Position numbers and translations under genes: made by a program. From Volvariella volvacea V23 (Eukaryota > Basidiomycota > Agaricomycetes > Agaricales > Pluteaceae): DNA of 64,000 nt. Positions 1-11,557 of the stretch are shown piece after piece. The stretch lies in contig KB722743.1 in the NCBI GenBank assembly GCA_000349905.1, positions 959,420 through 1,023,419 on the forward strand, in the 5' to 3' direction. A model generated the notes under the pieces. The model did not search any database. It had not been told where the DNA came from and saw nothing but the letters and a program-made list of their open reading frames with translations. Position 1 is the stretch's first letter. The number at the start of each line of letters is the position of its first letter.

Positions 1-3000
1 GTCCCCGAATACGCGCACGGTCAAGGACATTCGCAGGGGACTCCACCGCTCAAGATCCTTCACCGGAGATGCCATATCTCGACCACACGCTCGTTCAGGA
101 TCCAACTTTGTTGCCCAGCTCGATGGAAACCCTTGCAATACCCCAACCGCGTCTTGTGCACCCGATCCCGAGGCGCGAGCCAGTGGCGGATGAGGAGTTT
201 GGCGTTGGTCCCAGTACGTCTCCAGGGGATGGACATGACTTACTGGATGAATTGTCCACTGAATCATCCCCGATGGCTATCAAAACTGTACGTTATATAT
301 ATTAAATCCCTTCACATTGAACCAAAGCCCATCTTCACCAGGCCAGCGCAATGGCGGTCTTTCCGTTAGAATCAACTCCACGAGCAAATCCTCTGCCATC
401 CATATTTACCCGCTTGCCTACACGTAAACGCACAGGCGAAGTCCGAGACTCAATAGCAACGCAGGCGTCTGGTTCAACCCAACAGACTGGGACGTCGTCT
501 TCGCTATATCCACCTTCTACTCCTACAGCCTCAGGGCCGGATTCTCCACCCTCACCCCCTTCTGTGGCTCTTCAAGATGAGGTATTCGATATATCGTCAT
601 TTCGACCGGGAGTTGATGAGGTGGAGGAATATGATGGCGATGATGTTGCTTACCGACTACGGCTACTCATGAAGAATACCTATTTTCTTCCTCCTGCGCA
701 TTCAAAGCCATCACCGGCCGACCTCGGTTCTGCGCTAGATGTACCCAAGCGGCCCGCCCGCTCGACCACTCCGACATTCTTTGACCTATTTCGTGTTGGT
801 AAAACTAAGTCGAAGCCCACCACACCTACAGGAAACCCCCAACCAGGCCAAGAGTCGACGGCCCCTGCTCTGAGAACCGCTAGCGACTCACCGACTACCA
901 CACGGGTTCAACCAAGAACATCTAATCAGCTACCTCGGGCCCCTGCTCAAGCTGCGGCTGCTCCGCGTCAACCGAGCGGTCGTGTTGCCGTGGTTCGGGA
1001 GAAGATGGCGGATTTAACTGTTGCTGTGAAGCAAGCAGAACAAGAAATGAAGAACCGTGAAGCTCGACGTGACCCAGAGTTAGCCAACGACAACAAAACC
1101 GCGCATGATATTGTCATTGACCCAACTGATATTGTTGATGTACCTCTGCCCTCTGCGGAGTATCCTTTCGCCGTTCAAGCTTCAGCGCTGCATGGGTTGG
1201 GTGTCCAAGATTCTGTTGGAGCTGCGGTGCTGGCAGATAGACTACCTCCTCCGAGGAGTCCTGGCTTATCGTCATCGTATGACACCGAAGAGAGTTGGAG
1301 AAAAGCACTGTTGCAAGAAGCTGTTCACCATTCACTAGATACGTCTCCGGACGTTTCTTTCTCTTTCATGTTTGGAGCGACATCTACCCCTGTCACTTCT
1401 CCCCGCACCTCGGGACAGACTAATTCAGGGCGCACTTCTCAAGGGCTATCGAGGGGATCTTCGCCGGCCGCACAACCCCTACTTGATCAGCATATCGTCC
1501 CGCCACGCATTATCTCTAAAGAGTCACCGCCTGAGGCGGAGCCCAGAAAGTCCACTCATAGCCAGCGTAGTCAGCATAGCCACCACAGCCAACATAGTCA
1601 GCGGTCGAGCAAAGCTCGTTCGAATGCCCAGAAAAGCCAGCTGGCGCCCGGTTCTCGTATTTCTGCCCGCTCCAGTTATCTTCCCCTGCGCGTCGACACG
1701 CCCACAGCTCCTATGACCCCGCTCACTCCACCCCCCAGGCGATATACGGTTACCCAGGGCTTCTCTCATTCTCAAACAGATTTGACGAACCCCGAGCCTC
1801 CCCCAGAGTTACCTCCGAGACCCTCGAGCGCACTTTCACCACGAAGTGTCAGGAAGTCTAGGTCAACACCGATGATATCAGATGCCTCTAGCCCCGACGA
1901 CAAGCGGGAGTTGGTGTTTACCCCTCCATTGCCGAGTCAATCGTCACTCTCTAGAACATCATCTCAGGAGATGTATAGCGCCAAGGCTTCATTCAACTCG
2001 AGTGTTCGACAACCACCTCCAGCTAGTGCTACTACATCTGAATCACACTATTCTGACGATGATGAAGATGGGGACGATGACCGTGACGATGATGATGATG
2101 ACGACGAGGATGACGACGAACCACGAGCATCGATTGCTTTATCTGCTCTTCATGGTCGGCCTTCACTTTCTGTCTCTGAATATTCTCAGCCATCTCCAAC
2201 GGCATCTGCATACCAAGAGATGATGAGGAGTGGTCTTCATTCAGCATCTTCATCCTCTCACGAGATACCCTCTTTCTTTAAACCTCCAGAGTCCCAACCC
2301 GAAACTTCGCGGAATAGTCCTGATCCACGCTACTCCACCATGTCGCCTCCTCCAAGGATGTCATCATCCTTGGCCCACTTCTCCCTCTCTCCTGCTCCTC
2401 GCAATCCTTATCAACAACTCAGAGCGATACCCACTCAACGGTCTACATCCGCACCCTCTGATCCTGTCCGTTCGCAGACACCTCCAGCACCTGAAATTCT
2501 TGCGCCAGAACCAACTACACCTCCATTTCCTATATCCGAAAGACGTGGAAAACCAACGCCACCGTCACTTACACTCCCTATACATGATGTTCCTGTTGCC
2601 ATACATTCTGCACCCGGTCCAGCCTCACCTACTCACTTTTTTGATACCTTACAATCACAACCTAATGCCCTGGATGACCTGGAGTCGTCTGAAGACAGTG
2701 ATGACGAAACCGAAGACCACACTCGTCGACAGGACGATGGTAGAGGACCGACAACGCTGTATATTGATCCCCATTCGCGCGCTATCTCAAACGTACCCAC
2801 CAATACCACGAAGCCGAGTCCATTTATGCGTCTGGGCAACCACTCTTCGCCCCATGTCGCTCGAACAACGGAAAACCGTCGACCATCACTGCCATTTGGG
2901 GCAAAAGACTCCAGGCAGCCAGTCGGCAATATACCACCACGTCAACAATACTTTGTTGAGCGGAAAAGCGATCACGGGCACGGCCCTCCGTTATCCCCAT

Positions 3001-3272
3001 TGGCGCTGCGGCAATACTCGCAAACCTCGTCCATGCCAGAGTCCAGCAGTGGCCCATCGCGCAAGGCAGATGCCTACAAGAAGCGCCCGACAACGCCGGA
3101 AGTTCGGGGCGGTTCCTCAGCGCTGCGTTCTCATAGAGATTCTCTGCTTAGGTTAGATGGAATGCTAATACAGCATATGGAAGCAGAAAAGGACAAAATA
3201 AAGCGCATAGCTACCACACTACGATCGACATCGAGACCAAGGCCAGATAGCAAGTCAGGACCAGGGACATGA
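1..3272 (+). CDS. Ser/Pro-rich disordered protein, 5' end outside window
   Basis: Exons <1..287 and 342..3272. The frame is open from the first base, so the start codon lies upstream of the window. The intron at 288-341 (GTACGT...CAG, 54 nt) joins in phase 0. The visible part, about 1,070 residues, is low complexity: Ser, Pro and Thr dominate, there is a His/Ser/Gln repeat around 1555-1610, and an almost pure Asp/Glu run is encoded at 2055-2120. Near the C-terminus a short basic, helix-prone stretch (RSHRDSLLRL, then MEAEKDKIKRIA) is the only part that looks foldable. I recognise no family. The composition suggests a scaffold or a nuclear/cytoskeletal regulator rich in SP/TP sites, but that is inference only. 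Confidence 0.75.
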
Positions 3273-3543
3273 TATAGTTTGAGCAAGTTGTCTATATATA
3301 CCACTTAGCACTACATATACCACCATCAGGATATCTCTCTTTTTTGATAGGTTTGTTAATTCTTAAGTGTGACGGAATACGATTGTCAACTGCATTCATT
3401 ATTCAAATCGACCACTTTCGTTTACTTACCCTCAACTACCTTTGACCACGTGCCCACGCGCCTGATATTCCCAGTGCCAAGTCGGCCCATGACTCTGTTC
3501 TTGCCATCCCATCTCATTCCCTTCCTCCACAGCAAAAGTCGCC

Positions 3544-5261
3544 ATGACGAACCAAAACGCAGGCCCGTATTACTCTTATTCGTGGCATCAGGTCAGATTT
3601 TCTGCTGCTCTTTGCTATGGTCCTGCAGTACTGACGTTAAAGCTGTCATTAGTCTCATGATCAGGTGCTTATATGGTCTGCACACCCCCGCGCTCAATTG
3701 CTAACATCCGTGCTTCCCAAGGCTACTGTACTCGTCATGGTACCTCATGACACTCAAGAAGAAGATATCATAGTGGGTGGCTTCCCGACCGCTGCGCCTC
3801 TCGGGTCTTTGGAGCCAACATATGACAATTCAATGCATTCTATTCTAGGTTGTCATAGAACGCAACTACTTGATAGCTGGAGTTCGTGGACATGCCCCGA
3901 CTGTCAAGGTGCGTCGTGTTTCTGGTAGTAGAGTGTTTACGGCCTCACCGTGGCCACGCAACTCAGGGCCGCCTCTATAGCAATGTCGATGTTACGAATT
4001 CTACATGGCAGCTTGAACCAAGGGCTTCAAGACTCTCAACAAGAGAAAGAACGACCTCGTCTGCATCGACAGCTTCAACGCCTTCGTCCTATGCCTTTGT
4101 CTCGGACCCCGAAATTTCCAGCAGCTTTGCGGCCTCTCTCGAGAGCGGGCAGGTCTCAGAGGCAGAGGATCCCGGGTTGTCACCTGGGGTTATCTCCCCC
4201 GGACCAAGACGCCCATTGCACAAACGTAGTGCGGTCCACTCCAACTTTGCTTCACGTTCTGCATCACCATCTCACCCTCTCAGTGCTATGGCGTCCTATT
4301 ATTCCTCCCTTGAATCTCTCCACTCACCTAAGGCTGGGCGATTGTTGACTCTGTATCTAGAGAAAGACCACCCTATCATCTGGCCGTCTCTGATCACCGG
4401 ACCTGTACCTGATTCTGCGTCACCCAACTTGGCTAATACAGTTGTTTTCAATTCGAGTCAAGAGATGGAACACCAGTACAATATGGACCCAACTAGTCTG
4501 ACACTGGTTGGCTTGGAGGTGTTTGATATTAGGAAAGAGAAGGAATCGGCATTTGAGTATTTCATGTAAGTTGGTTCCCAATGACCCTTCTGGACCCTCA
4601 CTAGACGTCTTACAGACGAGCATGGCATCAAGCATCAGTGCCTTCTTCGACGATGAGGCTGGTCACCCACTATCTCCCTCTGCATCTCACCGTCGACCTT
4701 GTGATAGAAGAGCACCCGCAACCGGGATCACTTGCCTATTATTTCACGTGCCTGGGAGGAAATGAAGGACTTGCAAAGCTGTACCTGGAAGCCGGGATGC
4801 TTCACCTCGAAGGTGCTGCTACGTCCCTGCTTTCCTCATCTTATTCGAGTTTTGCATCTATAAGAGCACCCTCACAAGTGCCCGGGGCTGGAGGAGTTGC
4901 AGCTTGGAACCGTGATCGTGAAGCTGCTGTGCAATATTTCGAACGGGCTAAATTGCTCTCGCCCACGCTTGATATTCCCACCTTGCCGCTAGAACCGGAG
5001 ATAGGCCATGGGGCAGTACAGGACCTTGAGATGCCTAAATTGGAAGTCTCGATATCTGAAGCGGCCGAAAACGAATCACCTGCTATCCGTAGGCGACGCA
5101 AAAAGAATATGGATGTAATCGAGAAGGAGGCGATAGAGGAAATCGATAATGCATGGTATTTGTATATCCCCGGTTTAGTCGGTGCAGGGACTGCCTTGCT
5201 CGTCGTTGGCATTGTGGGAGCCCTTAGCTTTTCTACTTGGTCACGGCGCAATCAAGGTTGA
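3544..5261 (+). CDS. Tail-anchored CS-domain (NudC/p23-like) protein
   Basis: Exons 3544..3591, 3653..3664, 3722..3772, 3849..3908, 3967..4565 and 4616..5261 give about 471 residues. Residues 10-75 match a CS domain of the NudC type: YSWHQ at the start, then VIERNYLIAGVRG, then GRLY...STWQLE. CS domains bind Hsp90 or client proteins. The match requires a 12-nt micro-exon (3653-3664, Ser-His-Asp-Gln). A Ser-rich linker follows, then a helical region (EYFMRAWHQA, AKLYLEAGMLHLEGA, AAVQYFERAKLLSP) that resembles Sel1/TPR repeats. The last 37 residues hold one membrane helix (IPGLVGAGTALLVVGIVGAL) flanked by basic residues, so the protein is probably tail-anchored in the ER or outer mitochondrial membrane with the CS domain in the cytosol. 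The family assignment is firm for the CS domain; the function is unknown. Confidence 0.85.
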
Positions 5262-5418
5262 GCACATTGATACGACTTGGGTCGTGTGATAGCTATTTCT
5301 GGGACTTGTTTAGCCGAGTATTAGGATTCAATGCCACCACATGTGTATAGTAGACAATTAGAGATGCACTTACGACGTTCTTGAGCTTTATTTTGATGTT
5401 GACCGCCTGTTAATACCA

Positions 5419-6472
5419 ATGATGACCTCAATCGTTGGCTTTATCCGCTCCTTGCTTAGCCCATTCATCACTCGGCCCGCTGTACCTATGCGGAACTGGA
5501 ATATTGAGTTCCTCCAATCCGAAGAGGTGGTGAAAACAGACAGAGCGCTTATAATCTTAAATCAGCCTTTTTCTGTGCAGCTTCTTCAACGAGTTTGGAA
5601 TTCGTCCGAATGGCATTGCTGTGCCGATGGAGGTGCCAACAGACTGTACGATATCCTGGGTCCACTACGTGAACAGTAAGGCCCCGTTGGATCTATCAGA
5701 AACTAAATTGCCAGAATGATGTATGGACCAGGTATCTGCCTGATCTTATCAAGGGGGACCTAGACTCCCTTCGAAACGACGTCCGCGATTACTATACCTC
5801 CAAAGTAAGTGCGCCTACAATGCTGGCCATTGCTTGACCTCATGTATCCAGGGTGTCCCGGTTGTACAGGATCATGACCAGGACTCCACTGACCTCATGA
5901 AGTGCGTGTATGCGCTCGAGGAGGTTGAGCACAAGACCCACGAGGTAGGCGATTTCGATTCAAAAATTTCACTGGTTACTGATGGTCACTTGCAGCATGA
6001 GTTGGTGATTCTCGGTGGACTTGCTGGGAGATTAGATCAGACGATTCATACCCTCTCGTATTTACATAAACTCAGAAAGAAGCGACAGAGGGTATTTTGC
6101 GTTACCGACGATAATGTTGGCTGGGTTCTCGACGCGGTACGCATCCTAGGTGGCTAACGTGAATGGAATCTCAATTTGATACAGGGTGAACATTCGATAT
6201 CTGTCGACCACACTATTGTTGGACCCACATGCGGATTGCTTCCAGTTGGGATAGACTCTACTATTCTAACTATGACCGGTCTGCGGTGGAACCTCAGTGA
6301 GCCTTTTTCTATTTTACTTGAAATCAGTGTTGATGCTGGGTTAGCTGATTACGAGTCGTCCTTCGATGGCATGGTTTCAACTTCAAATCAATTCCTGCCT
6401 GAGGAAAATTTAGTGACGATTAAAACCTCTAAACCTATCTGGTGGACAGCGGAGCTTAGACCGTTGCAGTAG
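5419..6472 (+). CDS. THI80: Thiamine pyrophosphokinase
   Basis: Exons 5419..5675, 5732..5804, 5852..5944, 5996..6136, 6185..6296 and 6345..6472 give about 267 residues, the usual size. The enzyme transfers pyrophosphate from ATP to thiamine to make thiamine diphosphate in the cytosol. Family motifs appear in order: CADGGANRLYD (residues about 74-84), PDLIKGDLDSL, QDHDQDSTDLMKC, ILGGLAGRLDQTIHTL, then the thiamine-binding domain with GLRWNLTDYESSFDGMVSTSN near the end. The last intron (6297-6344) is needed to form RWNLTDYESS. An in-frame ATG three bases after 5419 and one at about 5488 are alternative starts. All six exons join in consistent phase with no damage. Confidence 0.93.
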
Positions 6473-6579
6473 CTGTCCCACAAAACCGATGTCTAGAGTA
6501 GAAGCATACTTGAGGCTACAGTACAAGCGCTTGACAAAGTACTACAAGTCGGATTGATCGCCGACAGCACATAGAGCTA

Positions 6580-6903
6580 ATGTATGATACGAGTTGTAAA
6601 TTGATGTCAGTTCCTACCATCAACATGACCCATCCCTCTGGAACAGAGATTACAGTACTTTACTTCGCAGCAGCATCCACCGCGACGAATCTCACCGAAG
6701 AACGCGTACAATTGCCCACTGCAGAATTTCCTCTCACTGCACTAAGTCAAATATTGGTATCCCGCCATCCCAATACCAATTTGGGTGATATACTCGCTCG
6801 GAGTCAATGGAGTGTCGACGCTGAGATGGTTGACGACCCAGAAAGTGTATTACTGAAAGGCGGTGAAGAGGTAGCCGTAATTTGTCCTGTTTCTGGTGGT
6901 TGA
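6580..6903 (+). CDS. MOCS2A: Molybdopterin synthase small subunit, MoaD/MOCS2A-like
   Basis: An uninterrupted 107-codon frame with a ubiquitin-like fold pattern: ITVLYFAAASTAT at the start, central LTALSQILVSRHP, and the C-terminus GEEVAVICPVSGG. The terminal Gly-Gly preceded by P-V-S is the hallmark of MoaD-type sulfur carriers: the last glycine is thiocarboxylated and donates sulfur to precursor Z in molybdenum-cofactor synthesis, working with a MoaE-type large subunit that is not in this window. The family is about 80-90 residues, so the second ATG at 6604 (MSVPTINMTHP) may be the true start. It lies 107 bp after the THI80 stop on the same strand. Confidence 0.85.
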   Translation: MYDTSCKLMSVPTINMTHPSGTEITVLYFAAASTATNLTEERVQLPTAEFPLTALSQILVSRHPNTNLGDILARSQWSVDAEMVDDPESVLLKGGEEVAVICPVSGG

Positions 6904-7051
6904 GGTATGAGGTTCCCTGCATTCGACGACAGACATATGAATCTCGCCATAGGCATCACGATGGCTTGCGCGAGAGGACGATCAAGAACTTGATTCCCAG
7001 AATCCCCCACACTTCTCTACTTCCTAGCTGTTGCTGTATCGTTTGCTTTCC

Positions 7052-8103
7052 ATGTCTGTTGGCACACTCTCGTCCGCGTTCAGAGCTACCCGTCTGACCG
7101 GCACTACCTATCTTATCAAAGAATATAATGATATCTTCTCGGAATGGCCGCATATCTACATAAAGATAATACCATCGGCAGATACGATCATCGTCATCGA
7201 CACAGGCTGTGGTGGTCGATGCAATGACGATAGCGTCGAAGTTAGGAGCCTTAGGGAGTACATTGAGACCTACCCGGTGCAAGAAAACGCAAGTCAGCCA
7301 TTGAACCCTGGAGGAGCAATGAGATATGTGGTTGTTACAACCCATTGTCACTATGATCATATCTGTACGTCGCAGGACTTTTGTGATTCTGAGGGTGCTT
7401 TAAAGCGATTTTATCTATGGATATAGTGGCGGTCGAACAATTGTAAGCCTCCACGAATCGCTCAAGCTCCAATACCCAGCTCATGAACGCATGAACCACA
7501 GCAAAGATTCATTGATCATAGCATCCGACTACTCGCCATCCTTCTTGTCGTCTGCGAACCTAGCCGAAAATAGTCTCTGCACATCTCTCGGCCTTCAATT
7601 ACCCGGGTATACGCCGACACTCGTTCCACACCTCTATGAACTACATTCCCCAACGGATCCTAAACAATCTCTGGGTTTGACTATTCTGCACACACCAGGC
7701 CATACACCGGACGAGCTAGCGCTGTACGATGCGGAGGAACGAATGTTATATGTTGGGGACATCCTATATGAGCACGAAAGGATAATCTTCCCGAATGAGG
7801 GGTCTGTAATCGATTGGTTCGAAATCTGTGGATTACTTGATCTCCCTCGTCAATAAGAATAGCAACAGCGAAGACGTCGATGGGAAGGAGGTATTCATCA
7901 ATTCCGGTCACAGAATGGTACTTCAACCTGCCATGGAGGTGCTCCAGGGCGCCAAGTCGTTCTTGAAGGACGTCGTGGAAGGGCGAGAAAGTGTAAAGAG
8001 GCAACACACGCTACGGGGGGAGCTACACTTCGAGTTCGATCAGCTAGGAAATCGGTTTTCCTTACGTTGTCCAGTGAGGCTGGATAGAGGAAGCCCGAAA
8101 TGA
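7052..8103 (+). CDS. Metallo-beta-lactamase-fold hydrolase, with apparent frameshift
   Basis: Exons 7052..7364, 7427..7442 (16 nt) and 7502..8103; an in-frame ATG at 7031 is an alternative start. Metal-binding signatures are present: THCHYDHI (HxHxDH), HTPGHTPDE, YVGDILY and INSGH. The micro-exon restores DHILAVEQF at the first ligand loop, and all splice sites are then canonical. The summed exon length is 3n+1: the frame is correct up to IIFPNEGSVIDWFE (7825) and then must shift to continue as VDYLISLVN...INSGHRMV. Removing one A from the AAA at 7822-7824 restores WFESVDYLISL. Either this is a base-call error or the gene is a recent pseudogene; if unshifted it stops at 7854-7856. Expected product is about 309 residues, a glyoxalase II/LACTB2-like hydrolase of unknown substrate. 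Confidence 0.75.
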
Positions 8104-8140
8104 GCTGAGGTTGGGCACACGGGAGTAGGATAGTGTTAAT

Positions 8141-9724
8141 TCAGCTTTTACTACGTTTGCTGCTGAAGAACTCTTGTTCCCATTGTGCAAGAAAAACATC
8201 TGCATCAGATGCCGGTTTTGACTTGCTTTTAAACTTGTCTTTGCCCTTGCTCTTCGATGTGCTACCTTTGACCTCGAGAGCAGCGAACGGGTCGTCCGCT
8301 TGATCAAGTTTGGATTCCGAGTTGTTTGTCTGCGCCTCCTCTAACGCTGCTAGTGGATCGCCGACCCCGGCTTTCTCATCGACACGTAGAGTCTGGTGAG
8401 GCACTGAGTTCGACGATGTACTGGTGGTAGCGGCTGGTTGTAAAGTTTCACCCCCCGCAGCGTCCGTCGTCTCAGTTTTTGGCTTTTTCCTCTTAGCATC
8501 CAGCAATTTCCTCCTTTCCTCAAGCTCTCTCTTTCTCTTTTCCATCGCTCGACTTTTTGGTGCACTCGTTGTGAGTCTATCTCCATCTCCATTCACACTC
8601 TCTCCATCCCGCATTCCTTCGATTTCCCCTGGCTTAATGTCGATCGCACCAGCTTCCTTTCGCGCCTTCTCCGTCTCTTCTCTTGCTGCTTTGAGTTCCT
8701 CCATCTGTGCCTTCCTCGTTTCCTCGTCTGCAGAAAATTGGTAGAATCCTGCACCCTTGTTTCGAACTTCTCTGCTTGCGTCGTAATGAACATTCAAAGG
8801 ATTGTTTTCTTCCGAGAATTCTTGCGCAATTTCGGCAAGTCGCTCTGTTGAGGGCTCGTACACCGGGAAGTGATCGACTGGATTTCGTATGATAATATCC
8901 CTGCAATAGAAAATGGTAGCATTAGTTTAATGTGACGGGGTATAGCATCGATAAATCTCAGCATACTCGTCCTCATCTGGTTCTTGATTCTCCTTGGAGA
9001 GATACTCTCTCGGGACTTCTGACCGAGGCGCCGTCCTAATTCGACCGAATTCATCTTCGTATTCAACTATGGGATCGTCCTAATTCATGCGTCAGCATTT
9101 CATCGTGAAAAAGAATTCGAAATGGCCACATACATCACGCTCTGGTGCTTTAGGAACTGTCAGAGACTCGTCTTCATCGTCACTATGTGACTGAAAGTAC
9201 GTTGGCACTGTTGAATCGAACTACGATCCAGAGTTGTTCAACATTGCTATTCAACCCCTTGTAGATCGTCACTACTCACATCTACCAGCAATGCGTCGTA
9301 TTGTTTCTCGCTAAGTCCTCCCGTCTTGCCTTTCCTTAGCTTTTCGTAGATCTTCGCTTTCCTCTCTAGAACAGCGCGCGCTGATTCGAGTGTGGGTTTA
9401 CTGATCTCCTCCAGCTCAATATCACGCTGTGCACGCCCCTTGACACCTTTATTCTCTCGAGCCCATATGGTCTTTGGCTATGAAGGCATAGTTGTAAGTG
9501 GAAGGATGGAGTATCCAGACAGTAGCAATTAATGGCGTGCAGGACCAAGGCGAGCGCTGAAGACGCACCTTTTCAGGCCTCTTGACACCTCCGACGATGT
9601 ATGTAGATTGCCCAGCTGCTTTGGCCTTGGCTAGCTCCTCCTCCTTCTTTGCGAGCTCAGCTTTGAGATCAAAGAACGAGCTTGCACTGATACCCTTAGC
9701 TTTGGATTTACTCGAATGCGACAT
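8141..9724 (-). CDS. CCDC174: CCDC174-like nuclear coiled-coil protein (DUF4078)
   Basis: Minus-strand exons 9724..9569, 9477..9280, 9220..9134, 9079..8967 and 8900..8141 give about 437 residues. The start is ATG at 9724 (MSHSSKSKAKG). Residues 10-50 hold the conserved FDLKAELAKKEEE coiled coil; the DUF4078 core reads GAGFYQFSADEETRKAQMEE followed by LKAAREET. Between them is the acidic segment DDDPIVEYEDEFGRIR. The C-terminal half is charged, rich in Lys, Arg and Ser. In animals this family is nuclear and has been linked to the exon junction complex and RNA processing; that role here is by homology only. Its stop codon faces that of the metallo-beta-lactamase gene only 37 bp away, so the two 3' UTRs must overlap. 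Confidence 0.88.
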
Positions 9725-10000
9725 GAGCACCTTGCCAAAGAAGCAGCTCCCACGTCAATGATATGAAGAGCCGAATACTTAATTTCGAGTAGTAAGGTTC
9801 AAGGAAGGTGAGGTGGGGAATACCCCGCGTGAAGCACAGATAGAGTGCAAGGTGTACTGTATGTCACGTCACGACGTTACTGGCATTAATGCAGAGTCAA
9901 GTCTATCTTACAGCAGACAATGACTGAAACTTCCACAGCTACGCGTACATTACGAATTCAAGTATACTCTCAAAGGACAGGTTTTTATAACGCAACTGAG

Positions 10001-11557
10001 TTAGGACCCAGGGGCCTTCACATATCTGCACCCCAAAAGGACAATCGATCAGCAATCAGACTCCTTCAAGACAAAGGGATTGGCGTACGTAGCGTCGATT
10101 TGAGTTACTTGAGGGAGCGCAAGCATGACTTTTCTTCTATACCCTGCCATATCAGAAGTCTGGCAGGGATTGGCTTCGAGGTATATTGTTCTCAGCGTTT
10201 CGATATGATGCAATTGGGTGTCAAGTGCTTTCAAGTCCGGGATTTGGTTTCCGTTCAGCTACGATGTAGAAGCTGAGTTGAGAGTGCATGTATAAGGATA
10301 TAACTGACCCATAGCTCTTCGAGCATCGTCAAATGACCGACATTCTCGATCGCGGCGACGAAATTCGCACCGACATCCAATGTTGTGAGATTAATCTAGC
10401 GCAAAGGCTGTCAAACCCAACTCAACAGGTACGGAAAAATGCACACATTATTTTCTAGACCTTCGATCTGCTTGATGCCGTTGTGGCTTAGATAGAGCTG
10501 CTCTAGACCCACAACCTTGTCCAGACCCTCCATTTTAGTGATGCGATTAGACTGTATGGACAGAATCTTGAGCTTTTGCAAGTTGTCGAGGCCCTGAAAA
10601 CAGAGAGTTAGACACAGAACAAGCGGGATTGCCTCGAATTCACCTCGAGCTTTGATATCTTGTTCTTACCCAGCCATAGCTCTTCTAGGTTCACCAGAGC
10701 ATCTAGACCTTCGATAGTCTCGATTGTCTATAAGCTGCCGCATTTCGGAACTTACAACACGGCGACATACCCGAAGACGGTTACCACCGAGCTCCAAGCT
10801 TCTTAACGATACAGATGCATGTAGGCCAGAGATTTTCGTTATCTTGTTCTGCACAAAATATACCATCTCTAACTGTTGGAGCTTCTCCAAGCATTCTGGG
10901 ATCGATCTCAGTAGATTGAATGATAAATCCAACGAGCTGACGGGAAACATTAGTCACTGAGAACGCTCGATAGCCAAAGTAATACGTACGTGAGGTTGGC
11001 CAGCTTATCAAACGCCTCTCCAACGTGCTTGATCTTGTTGTCGTACAAGTCCAACTCCTCGAGTTGTGCAAGCGGATGGAAATCCTCCGAATTCAACACC
11101 GAGATACGATTCTGCCGCAAACAGAGTCTCTTGAGATGGTTCGCAAAGCGGGGAAGGCGCAAGTTTGTCAATGAGCCTATTCTCGCGTGCACAAGCTCCA
11201 GGTCCTACGCGGTTCGTGAACGAGTATCATGAGGAGTAAGATAACGATGTGCGGTGCAGCAAGAAAGGGCGTACATCGGTCTCGTCAGGGAAATCAGCCA
11301 GGATGTCCCCATCATCTTCCTCTTGAGGGTCACCCGTCTCTTCATCCGTATCGGCATCACCATTGGGCTGAGGAAGAACAACCCTTGCAGTCGGACCTGG
11401 GGGCCTGTCCGTACAGATTACTCCGTGTGTCAATTCGCCGAAAGGGTGGGCCCGTTGTGCGCGGGACCTACTGGATGACGGGCTGCTCGGGGGCAGTCGG
11501 CGCAGCGCTCTTTTCTTGTGTGCCACTGGGGTCTGAAGGCGGGACGTGCTCGGCCAT
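10001..11557 (-). CDS. SDS22: Protein phosphatase 1 regulatory subunit SDS22
   Basis: Nine minus-strand exons: 11557..11472, 11404..11275, 11204..10990, 10936..10771, 10727..10644, 10593..10447, 10395..10309, 10258..10089 and 10025..10001, about 369 residues. The start ATG at 11557 (MAEHVPPSDPSG) was chosen because it splices cleanly; the longer frame from 11631 does not. After an acidic N-terminus come about eleven SDS22-type leucine-rich repeats, for example LEELDLYDNKIKHVGEAF, LEELWLGKNKISKLEGLD and LEQLYLSHNGIKQIEGLE. The LRR cap at the end (YRRKVMLALPQVTQIDATYV) is typical of SDS22. The protein wraps the catalytic subunit of PP1 and guides it in mitosis and phosphatase maturation, mainly in the nucleus. 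No defects were seen. Confidence 0.93.

Noticed and set aside
2230..3156. 308-codon frame in another phase of the first gene
   Set aside because: Shadow of the Ser/Pro-rich coding sequence, rich in His, Leu and Pro, with no coherent domain.
7365..7426. Non-consensus donor (GTCGCA) first assumed in the metallo-beta-lactamase gene
   Set aside because: A 16-nt exon at 7427-7442 with canonical sites restores the family sequence better.
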